From NCBI GenBank assembly GCA_903945495.1, contig CAJAVU010000081.1, positions 1 through 33,379 of the forward strand: DNA of 33,379 nt, given 5' to 3'. Position numbers and translations under genes: made by a program. A model generated the notes under the pieces. That model did not search any database, was not told the origin of the DNA, and was given only the letters and a program-made list of their open reading frames with translations. This document shows positions 7,675-15,561 of this stretch, piece after piece (positions within the stretch are counted from its first letter, which is position 1; each line of letters opens with the position of its first letter). The stretch comes from an uncultured Flavobacteriales bacterium. Lineage in GTDB: Bacteria; Bacteroidota; Bacteroidia; Flavobacteriales_D; Crocinitomicaceae.

Positions 7675-8313
7675 ATGAAAATCTATACATTTATCATTTT
7701 TTCTTTTCTTGCAGTGAACACCTTATCTGGTCAATCAAACGCTGGAATTTATAAATTCAGATGGCGAATAGACAATCGTTTGGTTAATAATTTTGTCGTG
7801 AACAATACCAGCGGAAATGATTTAGCTATTCCAACAGCACTGTATGATTCAATTCTTTCTAGGGTTGATAAATTGGTAAGTCAAGAAATGCAGTCTGAAA
7901 CTCATTTGCTATATCCTTTGAATAAAAAAGGTAAAGAATTGAAAACTTGGTCTTCATCAAGTCAAGTTGGAGGATTACCTAGAGGTACAAAACGAAAAGC
8001 AATGAGAACTGAATATTTAGACTATTATGTGAAGTTCAAAATTTTAGTTGATGTCAACAAAACAATGACCTTTGGCAACACCGCCGCTAGTTTTTCCCGC
8101 TTAAAACCTTATGTTCGAATCAAAATGCGCGTTTATGGTGTTGACAAACGATTAAAGCGTCACAAGCAAATACGATTAGGAGGTTTTGATAGCATAGGCA
8201 GTTTCGAATTTAACGTGGGTGGAACAACTGTAACAAATTCAAATGCTTTACCAATTGAACAGGTATTAGATATGATTTTTAAAGGTCTCCTAAAATTTGA
8301 AAATAAGCGTTAA
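7675..8313 (+). CDS. Secreted hypothetical protein
   Basis: I do not recognise this 212-residue protein. It has a clear signal peptide: MK, a hydrophobic core IYTFIIFSFLAVNTL, and a probable cleavage site after SGQ at about residue 20. The rest is soluble and basic, rich in Lys, Arg, Asn and Ser, with a stretch RGTKRKAMRTEYLDYYVKFK (about 103-122). Alternating hydrophobic residues around 118-175 suggest beta strands. A C-terminal amphipathic helix may follow. There is no cysteine and no T9SS tail. It is probably periplasmic or surface exposed. It stands alone, 139 bases after the glycosyltransferase cluster and 133 bases before ribBA, so context says little about its job. Confidence 0.75.
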   Translation: MKIYTFIIFSFLAVNTLSGQSNAGIYKFRWRIDNRLVNNFVVNNTSGNDLAIPTALYDSILSRVDKLVSQEMQSETHLLYPLNKKGKELKTWSSSSQVGGLPRGTKRKAMRTEYLDYYVKFKILVDVNKTMTFGNTAASFSRLKPYVRIKMRVYGVDKRLKRHKQIRLGGFDSIGSFEFNVGGTTVTNSNALPIEQVLDMIFKGLLKFENKR

Positions 8314-8421
8314 TACCATTAAGTTCAATCTAACAGAACAAATCAAAAAATAATTACACAATTTAAGCTTCTGTTTAGGTCATAGCAAAATCAAAAGGCC
8401 GTTCTTTCACAATTTTTATTG

Positions 8422-8429
8422 TAATTTTG
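8422..8429 (+). promoter_or_regulatory. -7 box upstream of ribBA
   Basis: TAATTTTG is an exact TAnnTTTG match, 17 bases before the ribBA ATG. No TTG is found 19-21 bases upstream, so the -33 element is weak or absent. I saw no FMN riboswitch in the 133-base gap. Confidence 0.5.
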
Positions 8430-8446
8430 CACCACAATTTGGACAG

Positions 8447-9661
8447 ATGGAATTTACATTAAATACGATTGAAGAAGCAATCGAAGAAATAAAACAAGGA
8501 AAAGTAATAATCGTTGTTGACGATGAAGATCGCGAAAACGAAGGAGATTTCCTTACTGCAGCTAGAAATGTTACACCAGAAGTAATTAATTTCATGGCAA
8601 CACATGGTCGTGGATTAATCTGTGCGCCATTAGTGGAAGATCGTTGTGATGAATTGGGATTGGATTTAATGGTTCGTTCAAATTCAGCTACTTACGAAAC
8701 GCCATTTACAGTTTCTGTAGATTTAAATGGTCATGGTTGTACAACTGGAATTTCAGCGAGCGACCGTTCAAAAACGATTTTAGCATTAATCAATCCAGAA
8801 ACGAAACCAGACGAATTAGGTAAACCTGGACACATTTTCCCTTTACGTGCGAAAAAAGAAGGTGTTCTACGTCGCGCTGGTCACACAGAAGCAGCAGTTG
8901 ATTTATCACGTTTAGCTGGATTTGAAGAAGCAGGTGTTATTGTTGAAATCTTGAATGAAGATGGTACAATGGCGCGATTGCCACAATTGATGGAAATTGC
9001 TAAGAAATTTGATTTAAAGATCGTTTCAATTGCCGATTTGATTGAATACCGCATTAAAAATGAATCGTTAATTGAACGTTTAATCGATGTCAAAATGCCA
9101 ACTACTTATGGCGATTTTGATTTATATGCCTACCGCGAAACAAATTCAGGAAAAGAACATTTAGCCTTGGTTAAAGGAACATGGGAAAAAGATGAAGCTG
9201 TCTTGGTACGCGTGCATTCATCGTGTATTACGGGTGATATTTTCGGTTCTTGCCGTTGTGATTGTGGTCCACAGTTACACAAAGCAATGGAAATGATTGA
9301 AAAAGAAGGAAAAGGTGCCATCATTTACATGAACCAAGAAGGCCGTGGAATTGGTTTAACCAACAAATTACGCGCTTATAAATTGCAAGAAGAGGGTTAC
9401 GATACATTGGAAGCAAATATCAAATTAGGTTTCAAAGGTGATGAACGCGATTATGGAATCGGCGCGCAAATCATTCGTGACTTAGGAATTGTGAAAATGC
9501 GATTAATGTCTAACAATCCTACAAAACGTACTGGACTAGTAGGTTACGGAATTGAAATCGTTGACAATGTTTCCTTAGAAATTGCAAGTAATGTGCACAA
9601 CGAATTGTATCTTCAAACCAAACGTGACAAAATGGGTCACACCTTGAATTTGAAAAAATAA
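8447..9661 (+). CDS. ribBA: Bifunctional 3,4-dihydroxy-2-butanone-4-phosphate synthase / GTP cyclohydrolase II
   Basis: This 404-residue protein catalyses the two first committed steps of riboflavin synthesis in the cytoplasm. The N-terminal half (about 1-205) is DHBP synthase, which makes the 4-carbon precursor from ribulose 5-phosphate; [13 protein letters not shown] (about 23-35) holds its Mg-binding acidic loop, and GHTEAAVDL the conserved His region. The C-terminal half (about 208-404) is GTP cyclohydrolase II, with [13 protein letters not shown] then RCDCG giving the zinc ligands Cys260, Cys271 and Cys273, followed by [11 protein letters not shown] and the GTP-binding LRAYKLQ. Both active sites look intact and the length is normal. 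Its stop codon overlaps the start of the next gene by one base (TAATG), which implies translational coupling. Confidence 0.97.
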   Translation: MEFTLNTIEEAIEEIKQGKVIIVVDDEDRENEGDFLTAARNVTPEVINFMATHGRGLICAPLVEDRCDELGLDLMVRSNSATYETPFTVSVDLNGHGCTTGISASDRSKTILALINPETKPDELGKPGHIFPLRAKKEGVLRRAGHTEAAVDLSRLAGFEEAGVIVEILNEDGTMARLPQLMEIAKKFDLKIVSIADLIEYRIKNESLIERLIDVKMPTTYGDFDLYAYRETNSGKEHLALVKGTWEKDEAVLVRVHSSCITGDIFGSCRCDCGPQLHKAMEMIEKEGKGAIIYMNQEGRGIGLTNKLRAYKLQEEGYDTLEANIKLGFKGDERDYGIGAQIIRDLGIVKMRLMSNNPTKRTGLVGYGIEIVDNVSLEIASNVHNELYLQTKRDKMGHTLNLKK

Positions 9662-10314
9662 TGCTAAAAGCAAGCGGAATATACAAAGCCTATGATTCTC
9701 TTCAGATTTTGAAAGGAATCGATTTGGAAGTCAATGCCGGTGAAGTCATTTCAATCGTAGGGTCTTCAGGAGCAGGTAAAACTACTCTATTGCAAATCTT
9801 AGGTACTTTGGATCAACCTGATAAAGGTTTAATAGAAATTGATGGCGTGAATCCATTTAGTCTTTCAGCAAAGAAGTTATCCGCATTTCGTAATCAATCG
9901 ATTGGTTTTATTTTCCAATTTCATCAATTATTACCAGAATTTACGGCTTTGGAAAATGTGATGCTTCCAGCCTTAATCAAAGGAACATCGCAATCCGATG
10001 CGCAAAAAGAAGCGCTTCGCCTACTCGATTTGATTGGATTAAAAGAACGCGCCCAACACAAGCCAAATGAACTTTCAGGTGGTGAACAGCAACGTGTAGC
10101 TGTTTGTCGTTCCTTGATTAATCAACCAAAAGTAATTTTCGCTGATGAGCCTTCCGGAAATTTAGATTCACAAAATTCTACCGAATTACACAATTTATTT
10201 TTCCAATTGCGCGACGAATTCAAGCAAACGTTTGTAATTGTAACACACAATGAATCATTAGCAAACATGGCTGATCGTAAATTGGTCATGCGTGATGGTT
10301 TAATCGTTTCCTAG
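9661..10314 (+). CDS. lolD: LolD-type ABC transporter ATP-binding protein
   Basis: A 217-residue ABC ATPase of the MacB/LolD subfamily. Walker A is GSSGAGKTT (34-42), the signature is LSGGEQQR (138-145), and Walker B VIFADEP (158-164) is followed by SGNLDS and the switch His in VTHN. LolD with the LolC/E membrane partners releases lipoproteins from the inner membrane to the periplasmic carrier LolA. No LolC/E gene is in the window, so the symbol rests on subfamily resemblance (size, and the GNLDS and [21 protein letters not shown] segments). The ATG overlaps the ribBA stop by one base, and two bases separate it from the next gene. The role of this coupling is not obvious from function. Confidence 0.88.
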   Translation: MLKASGIYKAYDSLQILKGIDLEVNAGEVISIVGSSGAGKTTLLQILGTLDQPDKGLIEIDGVNPFSLSAKKLSAFRNQSIGFIFQFHQLLPEFTALENVMLPALIKGTSQSDAQKEALRLLDLIGLKERAQHKPNELSGGEQQRVAVCRSLINQPKVIFADEPSGNLDSQNSTELHNLFFQLRDEFKQTFVIVTHNESLANMADRKLVMRDGLIVS

Positions 10315-10316
10315 TC

Positions 10317-11075
10317 GTGACTTTCGAAGAACTTAAAGATTTCTTGGATTTTAAAGCGGAACAATATGAACATCCGCGTTTTTTAGAAAGTGATCCGATT
10401 CAACTTCCACATCGTTTTTCAAAAAAAGAAGACATTGAACTAGTTGGTTTCTTGGTTTCTACCATCGCATGGGGAAATCGCGTCAGCATTATCAAAAGTG
10501 GTGAACGTTTGTTAGAAATCATGGAACAACAACCACATGCATTCATTCAAAATTATTCTTCTGAACAATTAAAAAATTCACATTTTGTGCATCGCACTTT
10601 CAACAGTACAGATTTAGATTTCTATTTCCGAAGCTTACAAGCAATTTACACAACAGGTGGATTGGAAAAAGCCTTTGAAAATAACACGAAGATTGAAGGT
10701 GTGAAAGGTCGAATTGTATCGTTTAGAAGTAAATTCATGGAAGTCGAACACTTGGATCGATCACACAAACATTTATCCAACCCAGAAAAAAACTCTGCTG
10801 CAAAACGTCTGAATATGTATTTGCGTTGGATGGTGCGAGATGCTTCCAAAGGTGTTGATTTTGGATTATGGAAATCAATATCTCCTTCAGAATTGTATTT
10901 ACCTTTAGATGTTCACACAAGTAACAATGCGCGTCGACTGGAGCTTTTAACAAGAAAACAAGACGATTGGAAAGCCTTAGATGAATTAATGAGCAACTTA
11001 CGAGAAATGGATGCTACTGATCCTGTGAAGTATGATTTTGCTTTGTTTGGTTTGGGGGCTTTTGAGAAGTTTTGA
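10317..11075 (+). CDS. TIGR02757 family protein (DUF2400)
   Basis: A 252-residue protein of the TIGR02757/DUF2400 family. Supporting segments are DPIQLPHRFSKKEDIELVGF (about 26-45), FLVSTIAWGNRVSI, the central RLNMYLRWMVRDASKGVDFG (about 163-183), and LYLPLDVHTSNNARRL (about 193-208). The RWMVR and PLDVH pattern recalls the helix-hairpin-helix DNA glycosylase fold, in which a conserved Asp is catalytic; this link is from general family knowledge and is not proven. The function is unknown. It starts with GTG two bases after the LolD-type gene and so belongs to the ribBA transcript. It is soluble, without signal peptide or membrane segments, and is of normal family length. Confidence 0.85.
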   Translation: MTFEELKDFLDFKAEQYEHPRFLESDPIQLPHRFSKKEDIELVGFLVSTIAWGNRVSIIKSGERLLEIMEQQPHAFIQNYSSEQLKNSHFVHRTFNSTDLDFYFRSLQAIYTTGGLEKAFENNTKIEGVKGRIVSFRSKFMEVEHLDRSHKHLSNPEKNSAAKRLNMYLRWMVRDASKGVDFGLWKSISPSELYLPLDVHTSNNARRLELLTRKQDDWKALDELMSNLREMDATDPVKYDFALFGLGAFEKF

Positions 11076-11134
11076 TTTGATTCTAGTACTTAATACCCTC
11101 TGAAAGTCAATAGAATCGGGAGTTATAAGTAACA

Positions 11135-11186
11135 TTGTTAACTTGCAAAGTTGTTAATTTGCAAAGTTGTAATGTTGTAATGTTGC
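11135..11186. repeat. Tandem direct repeats (16-bp and 8-bp units)
   Basis: TTGTTAACTTGCAAAG (11135-11150) is followed at once by a copy with one change (11151-11166), then by two copies of TTGTAATG (11167-11182) and TTGC. The reading is direct; the function is unknown. Confidence 0.75.
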
Positions 11187-11190
11187 TTGA

Positions 11191-11221
11191 AATAGTACTA
11201 TTCGTAATATTGCGAATTCGC
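11191..11221. repeat. Two perfect palindromes, AATAGTACTATT and GCGAATTCGC
   Basis: AATAGTACTATT (11191-11202) and GCGAATTCGC (11212-11221) are exact palindromes nine bases apart, directly after the tandem repeats. They may be part of one intergenic repeat element or weak protein-binding sites. Confidence 0.6.
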
Positions 11222-11415
11222 GAATTTCCAAAACCTACGTTGCTTCATCCTAAAATTTCAAAAACATCTGAGCACCTCCATTCCTTCCCAAAAAAAATGT
11301 TATTATAAATTCCACTTTTAATACCCCACACTACCTTCCATCTTTTTCTCATCACCACTTATCAATTTTAATTAACACCTGCTTTTTCTCCCAAATATTT
11401 GATTAAATTTGAAAC

Positions 11416-13464
11416 ATGAAGTTTGTCTATCCTGAATTTCTTTGGGCTTTTTTCGCGCTAGCGATTCCTATTATCATTCACTTATTCAACTTCCGTAAAT
11501 ACAAAACACTTTATTTCTCAAGTCTTCAGTTTATTAAGCACGTTGATCAACAAACACGTTCGACACAAAAACTCAAACATTTACTTGTTTTGGCGCTGCG
11601 ATTGCTCCTCTATTCCTTTATCATTTTTGCATTTGCTCAACCTTATATTCCAGCGAACGAAGGAAGTGAAACAGCTGGAAAACCAGTTTTAGCCATTTAC
11701 ATTGATAATTCATTTTCCATGACTGCAAAAGGAACGGAAGGAGAACTATTGTCGGAAGCACGCGAGATGTCGCGCAAAATGATCAATTCAGCGACCTTGG
11801 AAACAAGAATTCTATTGACCACAAATGCCATGAGCGGAATTGAACAACGCTTATTAACAAAAGTGGATGCCTTGGATTATTTGGATAAAATTGAACCTAG
11901 TGCTTTGGTACGTTCGCTCGATGATGTAATGAACTGGCAACGTGCTTTTATTGATAAAGAACATCTGAATAATCAAAAAATTGGCGTTCGTCAATATGTT
12001 TTCTTCTCGGATTTTCAGAAATCATCAGCCAAAACTGCTGAATTAAAAGAAGATGCCTTTTCGTTCTATTATCCAGTAAAATTAACACCTCAAGCAAAAG
12101 AAAACGTTTATATCGACTCCGTTTGGTTCAGTTCACCAATTCAACGAATCGGACAAAACAATGAACTAAATGTACGCGTTGTGAATGCAGGTGAAGAAGC
12201 TCTCACAAATGTTGAACTTCATTGTGAAATCACAGGAATTCGTCGTGATGTGTTCATGGATATTCCAGCGAATCAAAAAGCGACAACCATTATTAATTAT
12301 ACGGAGCAATCAGGTGGATTCAAAAAAGGAACGCTATCAGTAAACGACAAACAATTATTTTGGGATGATGATTATTTCTTCTCTTATTTTGTGGATAATC
12401 AGACGAATGTCTTAATCGTGAATGGTGCTGGATCCTCTCCTGCTGTATCTCAAGTGTATAATTTAGAACGTTTTTACAAGGTAAAATCAATTGATGAGAA
12501 CGCGTTTACGCTGGATGAACTGAATCAAGTTGATTTAGTGTTTGTCAACGGAATGAATGAATTGCCTTCTGGAATGGCGCAGAATCTAAAAGAATTTGCA
12601 CAATCAGGTGGAACGTTAGCATTATTTCCAGGTACTAAAGCTGATTTAGGATCTTGGAACAATTTGCTACAAGATTTACAAATGCCAAGCATGGGATCTG
12701 TACAGGCTTCTGGAACAAAAATCGAAAAGTTAGTATATGATGATCCGTTCTTCCACGAAATGTTTGAGAAGAAAAAGGAAAATTTGAACTTGCCAAGTGT
12801 ACGCAAAGCCTATCGAACAGCTGCTTCTGGATCAAATTCCTATTACGATTTAATTCGCTTACAAAATGGTTCTCCTCTTTTACTACGTTCTGGTGGAGCA
12901 ATCAATGTTTTCTTGTTTACATCATCGTTAGAAACTGAATTTAGTTCTTTTACAACCGATGCTTTGTTCCCTTCAATTGTATTGCGCATTGGTGAAATGA
13001 GCCAACGCAAAGCACCAATTTCATTGACCATTGGAAAAGAATCATTCTTCCCATTGTACAAAAAACAAACTGGTGAATCGCCAATTCATATCAAAAACAA
13101 GGAAGTTGATTTCATTCCTCAAATTAAGCAAGAAGGATTAATTAGTTATTTGTCGTTGAGCGGAATGGAACCTTTAGAAAACCTGAAGGCAGGAAACTAC
13201 GCTATTTGGGATGAAAAGAAAGAAGGTGAAATGTCCTTGAATTACGATCGAACGGAATCAGATATTAGCTGTTTTAGCGAAAATGAAATCGTTGATTTAT
13301 TGGAAGAAAAAGGCCTTAAGAATGTTAGTTTCAGTGAAATTAATGAAGGACAAAGTCTTACAAAAATAGATATTGAAAAACCATTCGAATATTGGAAAAC
13401 AGCCATTTTATTAGCATTACTGATGCTGTTAGCCGAAATGATGGTGATTAAATTTTGGAAATAA
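11416..13464 (+). CDS. BatA-type membrane protein with N-terminal aerotolerance domain and VWA-like domain
   Basis: A 682-residue inner-membrane protein. Residues 1-80 are the BatA N-terminal domain (TIGR02226 type): a first helix WAFFALAIPIIIHLF, the family motif FNFRKYKTLYFSSLQF, and a second helix LLVLALRLLLYSFIIFAFAQP. A VWA-like domain follows with the MIDAS-type motif Asp97-x-Ser99-x-Ser101 in YIDNSFSM. A long periplasmic part then contains a region about 350-420 resembling a glutamine-amidotransferase-like fold, and a final helix (about 660-678) anchors the C-terminus. Bat proteins were first linked to aerotolerance in Bacteroides; the role of this long solitary form is unknown. It is 12 bases upstream of the dihydroorotase-like gene, so the two are probably co-transcribed. 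Confidence 0.85.
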   Translation: MKFVYPEFLWAFFALAIPIIIHLFNFRKYKTLYFSSLQFIKHVDQQTRSTQKLKHLLVLALRLLLYSFIIFAFAQPYIPANEGSETAGKPVLAIYIDNSFSMTAKGTEGELLSEAREMSRKMINSATLETRILLTTNAMSGIEQRLLTKVDALDYLDKIEPSALVRSLDDVMNWQRAFIDKEHLNNQKIGVRQYVFFSDFQKSSAKTAELKEDAFSFYYPVKLTPQAKENVYIDSVWFSSPIQRIGQNNELNVRVVNAGEEALTNVELHCEITGIRRDVFMDIPANQKATTIINYTEQSGGFKKGTLSVNDKQLFWDDDYFFSYFVDNQTNVLIVNGAGSSPAVSQVYNLERFYKVKSIDENAFTLDELNQVDLVFVNGMNELPSGMAQNLKEFAQSGGTLALFPGTKADLGSWNNLLQDLQMPSMGSVQASGTKIEKLVYDDPFFHEMFEKKKENLNLPSVRKAYRTAASGSNSYYDLIRLQNGSPLLLRSGGAINVFLFTSSLETEFSSFTTDALFPSIVLRIGEMSQRKAPISLTIGKESFFPLYKKQTGESPIHIKNKEVDFIPQIKQEGLISYLSLSGMEPLENLKAGNYAIWDEKKEGEMSLNYDRTESDISCFSENEIVDLLEEKGLKNVSFSEINEGQSLTKIDIEKPFEYWKTAILLALLMLLAEMMVIKFWK

Positions 13465-13476
13465 AACGCATACACA

Positions 13477-14736
13477 ATGAAAATTCTCATTAAACAAGCC
13501 ACAATTCTTGACACACGTTCAAGCTTACTCAACAAGAAAATGGACATTCTTGTAACAGATGGAATAATTGAAGCAATTGAAAATTCGATTGATTCAGCAG
13601 ATGCGCAAGTATTGGTAGGCGAGAATTTAGTTGTTTCGCAAGGTTGGGTTGATTTAAAAGCGAATTTTTGTGATCCAGGTGAAGAACATAAAGAAACGAT
13701 TGATAGTGGATTAGATGCTGCCGCATTTGGAGGTTACACACATGTTGCCGTCTTACCGAGCACGCATCCAGTTGTCGATGGTAAAACACAAGTAGAATAC
13801 ATTTTACGTCGCGCTGAGAATCATGTCACAAGCATTCATCCAATTGGTGCGATTACAGAAAAAATGACAGGCGAAAACTTAGCTGAAATGTATGACATGT
13901 ACCAGACTGGTGTACGTTTGTTTTCAGATGATTTAGTACCTGTAAACTCAGGGATAATGTATCGTGCCTTACTTTACTCCAAAAATTTTAACGGAAAAAT
14001 CATCGCATTTTCAAGAGATTATGCTTTGGCTGGAAAAGGAATGGTGAACGAAGGTGAAGCTTCAACGCGTACAGGATTGAAGGCAGATGCGACGATTTCT
14101 GAAATTATTCAAGTTGAACGCAATATCCGTCTGACAGAATACACAGAAGGATCAATTCACTTAACAGGAATTTCGTGTGCTGAGAGTGTTGATTTGGTCA
14201 GAAAAGCGAAAACAAAAGGATTAAACATTACAGCTGATGTGCATGTAATGAATTTAGTGTATAACGAAACTGCCGTTTTAGGATTTGATTCTAACTTCAA
14301 AGTAATGCCTGTTCTTCGTCGCGAATCAGATCGTATAGCCTTATGGGAAGGACTGAAAGACGGAACAATTGATACGATTGTTTCTGATCATCGTCCGCAT
14401 GACAAAGAAGAAAAAGATGTTGAATTTGACAATGCATCATTCGGTTGTATCAATCTACAAACGGTTATTTCGGCACTTTCCGAATGTAAAGAATTTGATT
14501 TATCCGTTGTAATTAAAGCACTTTCTATCAATGCACGTGAAATTTCATCCATCACTGAACATCCGATTGAAGTTGGAAATAAAGCTGATTTAACAGTTTA
14601 CGCTCCTCATAATCAATGGACTTTCACGAAAGACCTTATCTGTTCTCAGACTATCAACACGCCGTATGTTGGTAAAGATTTGAAAGGTTCAGTTCTTGGA
14701 ATCATAAATAACGGTAAATTAGCTATCAGAGACTAA
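13477..14736 (+). CDS. Dihydroorotase homologue lacking the metal-binding histidines
   Basis: A 419-residue amidohydrolase-superfamily protein clearly related to class I dihydroorotase, the enzyme that cyclises carbamoyl-aspartate in pyrimidine synthesis. The frame is [20 protein letters not shown] (53-72), [13 protein letters not shown], and [13 protein letters not shown] (301-313). The metal ligands are missing, however. The usual HxH after the Asp is Lys61-Ala62-Asn63, the substrate Arg is Cys65, the mid-protein HxED is Phe178-Ser-Arg-Asp, and the later HxxHxST His is Gly231. Asp304 is kept. It is therefore probably not a working dihydroorotase and may be a structural partner, for example of aspartate carbamoyltransferase, as known for PyrC-like pseudoenzymes in some bacteria. 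It lies between a BatA protein and a methyltransferase with gaps of 12 and 4 bases. The frame is intact, so it is not a pseudogene. Confidence 0.85.
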   Translation: MKILIKQATILDTRSSLLNKKMDILVTDGIIEAIENSIDSADAQVLVGENLVVSQGWVDLKANFCDPGEEHKETIDSGLDAAAFGGYTHVAVLPSTHPVVDGKTQVEYILRRAENHVTSIHPIGAITEKMTGENLAEMYDMYQTGVRLFSDDLVPVNSGIMYRALLYSKNFNGKIIAFSRDYALAGKGMVNEGEASTRTGLKADATISEIIQVERNIRLTEYTEGSIHLTGISCAESVDLVRKAKTKGLNITADVHVMNLVYNETAVLGFDSNFKVMPVLRRESDRIALWEGLKDGTIDTIVSDHRPHDKEEKDVEFDNASFGCINLQTVISALSECKEFDLSVVIKALSINAREISSITEHPIEVGNKADLTVYAPHNQWTFTKDLICSQTINTPYVGKDLKGSVLGIINNGKLAIRD

Positions 14737-14740
14737 AAGT

Positions 14741-15304
14741 ATGCCGAATAAAAAGTCCTTTTTAAAACAGTTCTGGAAAGAGAAAAAAATGGTTGGTGCA
14801 ATGGCGCCAAGCTCACGTTTTCTTGCAAAAAAAATGCTTGAAAACATCGATTTCTCAAAAGCAAAAGTACTGGTTGAATTAGGTCCCGGCACAGGTGTTT
14901 TCACTGATAAAATCTTAGAAAAAATGGCACCAGATGCTGTTTTATTGGTTTTTGAATTACACGATGCTTTTTGTACTCAATTACAAAATCGTATTTCAGA
15001 TAAACGCGTGCATATTATTCATGACTCAGCAGAAAAAATTGAAGAGTATCTCGTTAAATATGAATTAGGTAAAGCAGATGTTGTTATATCATCACTACCG
15101 CTTGCTAATTTCCCGCAAGAGTTGAGAAATTCAATCTTACAAGCTTCTCACAAATCCTTAACAGAAGTGGGGAAATACATTCAATTCCAGTACTCATTGC
15201 AATCGAAAAAACACATCAAAAAAGTGTTTAATGAAGTCTCAATTGATTTCACACCATTGAACTTCCCTCCTGCTTTTGTTTATACGTGCAATAAGGCAGA
15301 TTAG
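14741..15304 (+). CDS. SAM-dependent methyltransferase, phospholipid N-methyltransferase-like (COG3963)
   Basis: A 187-residue protein with a class I methyltransferase fold. The N-terminus FLKQFWKEKKMVGAMAPSSR (7-26), then VLVELGPGTGVFTDKIL (about 43-59, the S-adenosylmethionine loop) and VISSLPLANFP (about 115-125), match the COG3963 proteins related to PmtA, which methylate phosphatidylethanolamine to phosphatidylcholine. The rRNA adenine dimethylase family shares the GPGTG loop but has NLPY in place of SSLPL, so the lipid-type assignment fits better. The substrate is unproven. The ATG at 14741 is 4 bases after the dihydroorotase-like stop, so it ends a three-gene unit. No signal peptide or membrane helix is seen; peripheral membrane contact through the basic N-terminus is plausible. 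Confidence 0.8.
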   Translation: MPNKKSFLKQFWKEKKMVGAMAPSSRFLAKKMLENIDFSKAKVLVELGPGTGVFTDKILEKMAPDAVLLVFELHDAFCTQLQNRISDKRVHIIHDSAEKIEEYLVKYELGKADVVISSLPLANFPQELRNSILQASHKSLTEVGKYIQFQYSLQSKKHIKKVFNEVSIDFTPLNFPPAFVYTCNKAD

Positions 15305-15341
15305 CACTTAACATTCTCAAACTTTCTTTTTAATCGGTAAA

Positions 15342-15355
15342 ACTGACAGTTCAGT
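15342..15355. repeat. Inverted repeat ACTGA-N4-TCAGT
   Basis: A perfect 5-bp inverted repeat around CAGT, about 66 bases before the small ORF at 15421. It has the size and shape of a regulator operator half-site pair, but no regulator gene is next to it and chance is possible. Confidence 0.3.
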
Positions 15356-15420
15356 CAACCTTGCTGAAAATGGTATAATTCTTGGCTATATTTCTTTCAG
15401 AAACAGTAACAATCGATGCC

Positions 15421-15552
15421 ATGAAAACAAAACTCGACATTCAGAAAATTTTGCACAGCCGCAAAAGCACTCAAAAAAGCATTGGCTCTTTCGACAAAGC
15501 CTTGATGGGATTGGGAATTAAGTTCACAAAGAGCGATAAATCAGAAAAATAA
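15421..15552 (+). CDS. Possible small basic protein, 43 codons
   Basis: An ATG-to-TAA frame in the 257-base gap between two convergent genes. The product is 43 residues, strongly basic (about eleven Lys, one Arg), with no signal peptide. A central SIGSFDKALMGLGIKFTK stretch could form an amphipathic segment. Codon use looks like that of its neighbours, and the A-rich bases after the ATG are typical of starts here. I see no promoter with both boxes upstream, and the family is not known to me. It ends ten bases before the stop of the convergent TonB-type receptor gene. It may be real, but the evidence is only the open frame. Confidence 0.4.
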   Translation: MKTKLDIQKILHSRKSTQKSIGSFDKALMGLGIKFTKSDKSEK

Positions 15553-15561
15553 TTTTTCTTT

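Larger units (their letters stand above)
11076..11415. other. 340-base gene-free stretch with short repeats and palindromes
   Basis: No coding region is seen. The left half (11135-11221) holds tandem repeats and palindromes, listed separately. The right half is a pyrimidine-rich, low-GC stretch leading to the BatA gene. A TAAATTTG box (11404-11411) matches the -7 consensus but lies only four bases before the ATG and has no TTG at the right spacing. Confidence 0.6.

Noticed and set aside
8314-8446. FMN riboswitch upstream of ribBA
   Set aside because: The gap is short, AT-rich and lacks the conserved RFN element segments.
11135-11186. CRISPR array
   Set aside because: The units are 8 and 16 bases, back to back, without spacers, and no cas genes are near.
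12525-12901. Overlapping ORFs antisense to the BatA gene
   Set aside because: They are shadows of a well-supported coding frame, with no recognisable protein features.
13477-14736. Decayed pyrC pseudogene
   Set aside because: The frame is full length, codon use is like its neighbours, and much of the fold's sequence is kept; only the metal site is changed.
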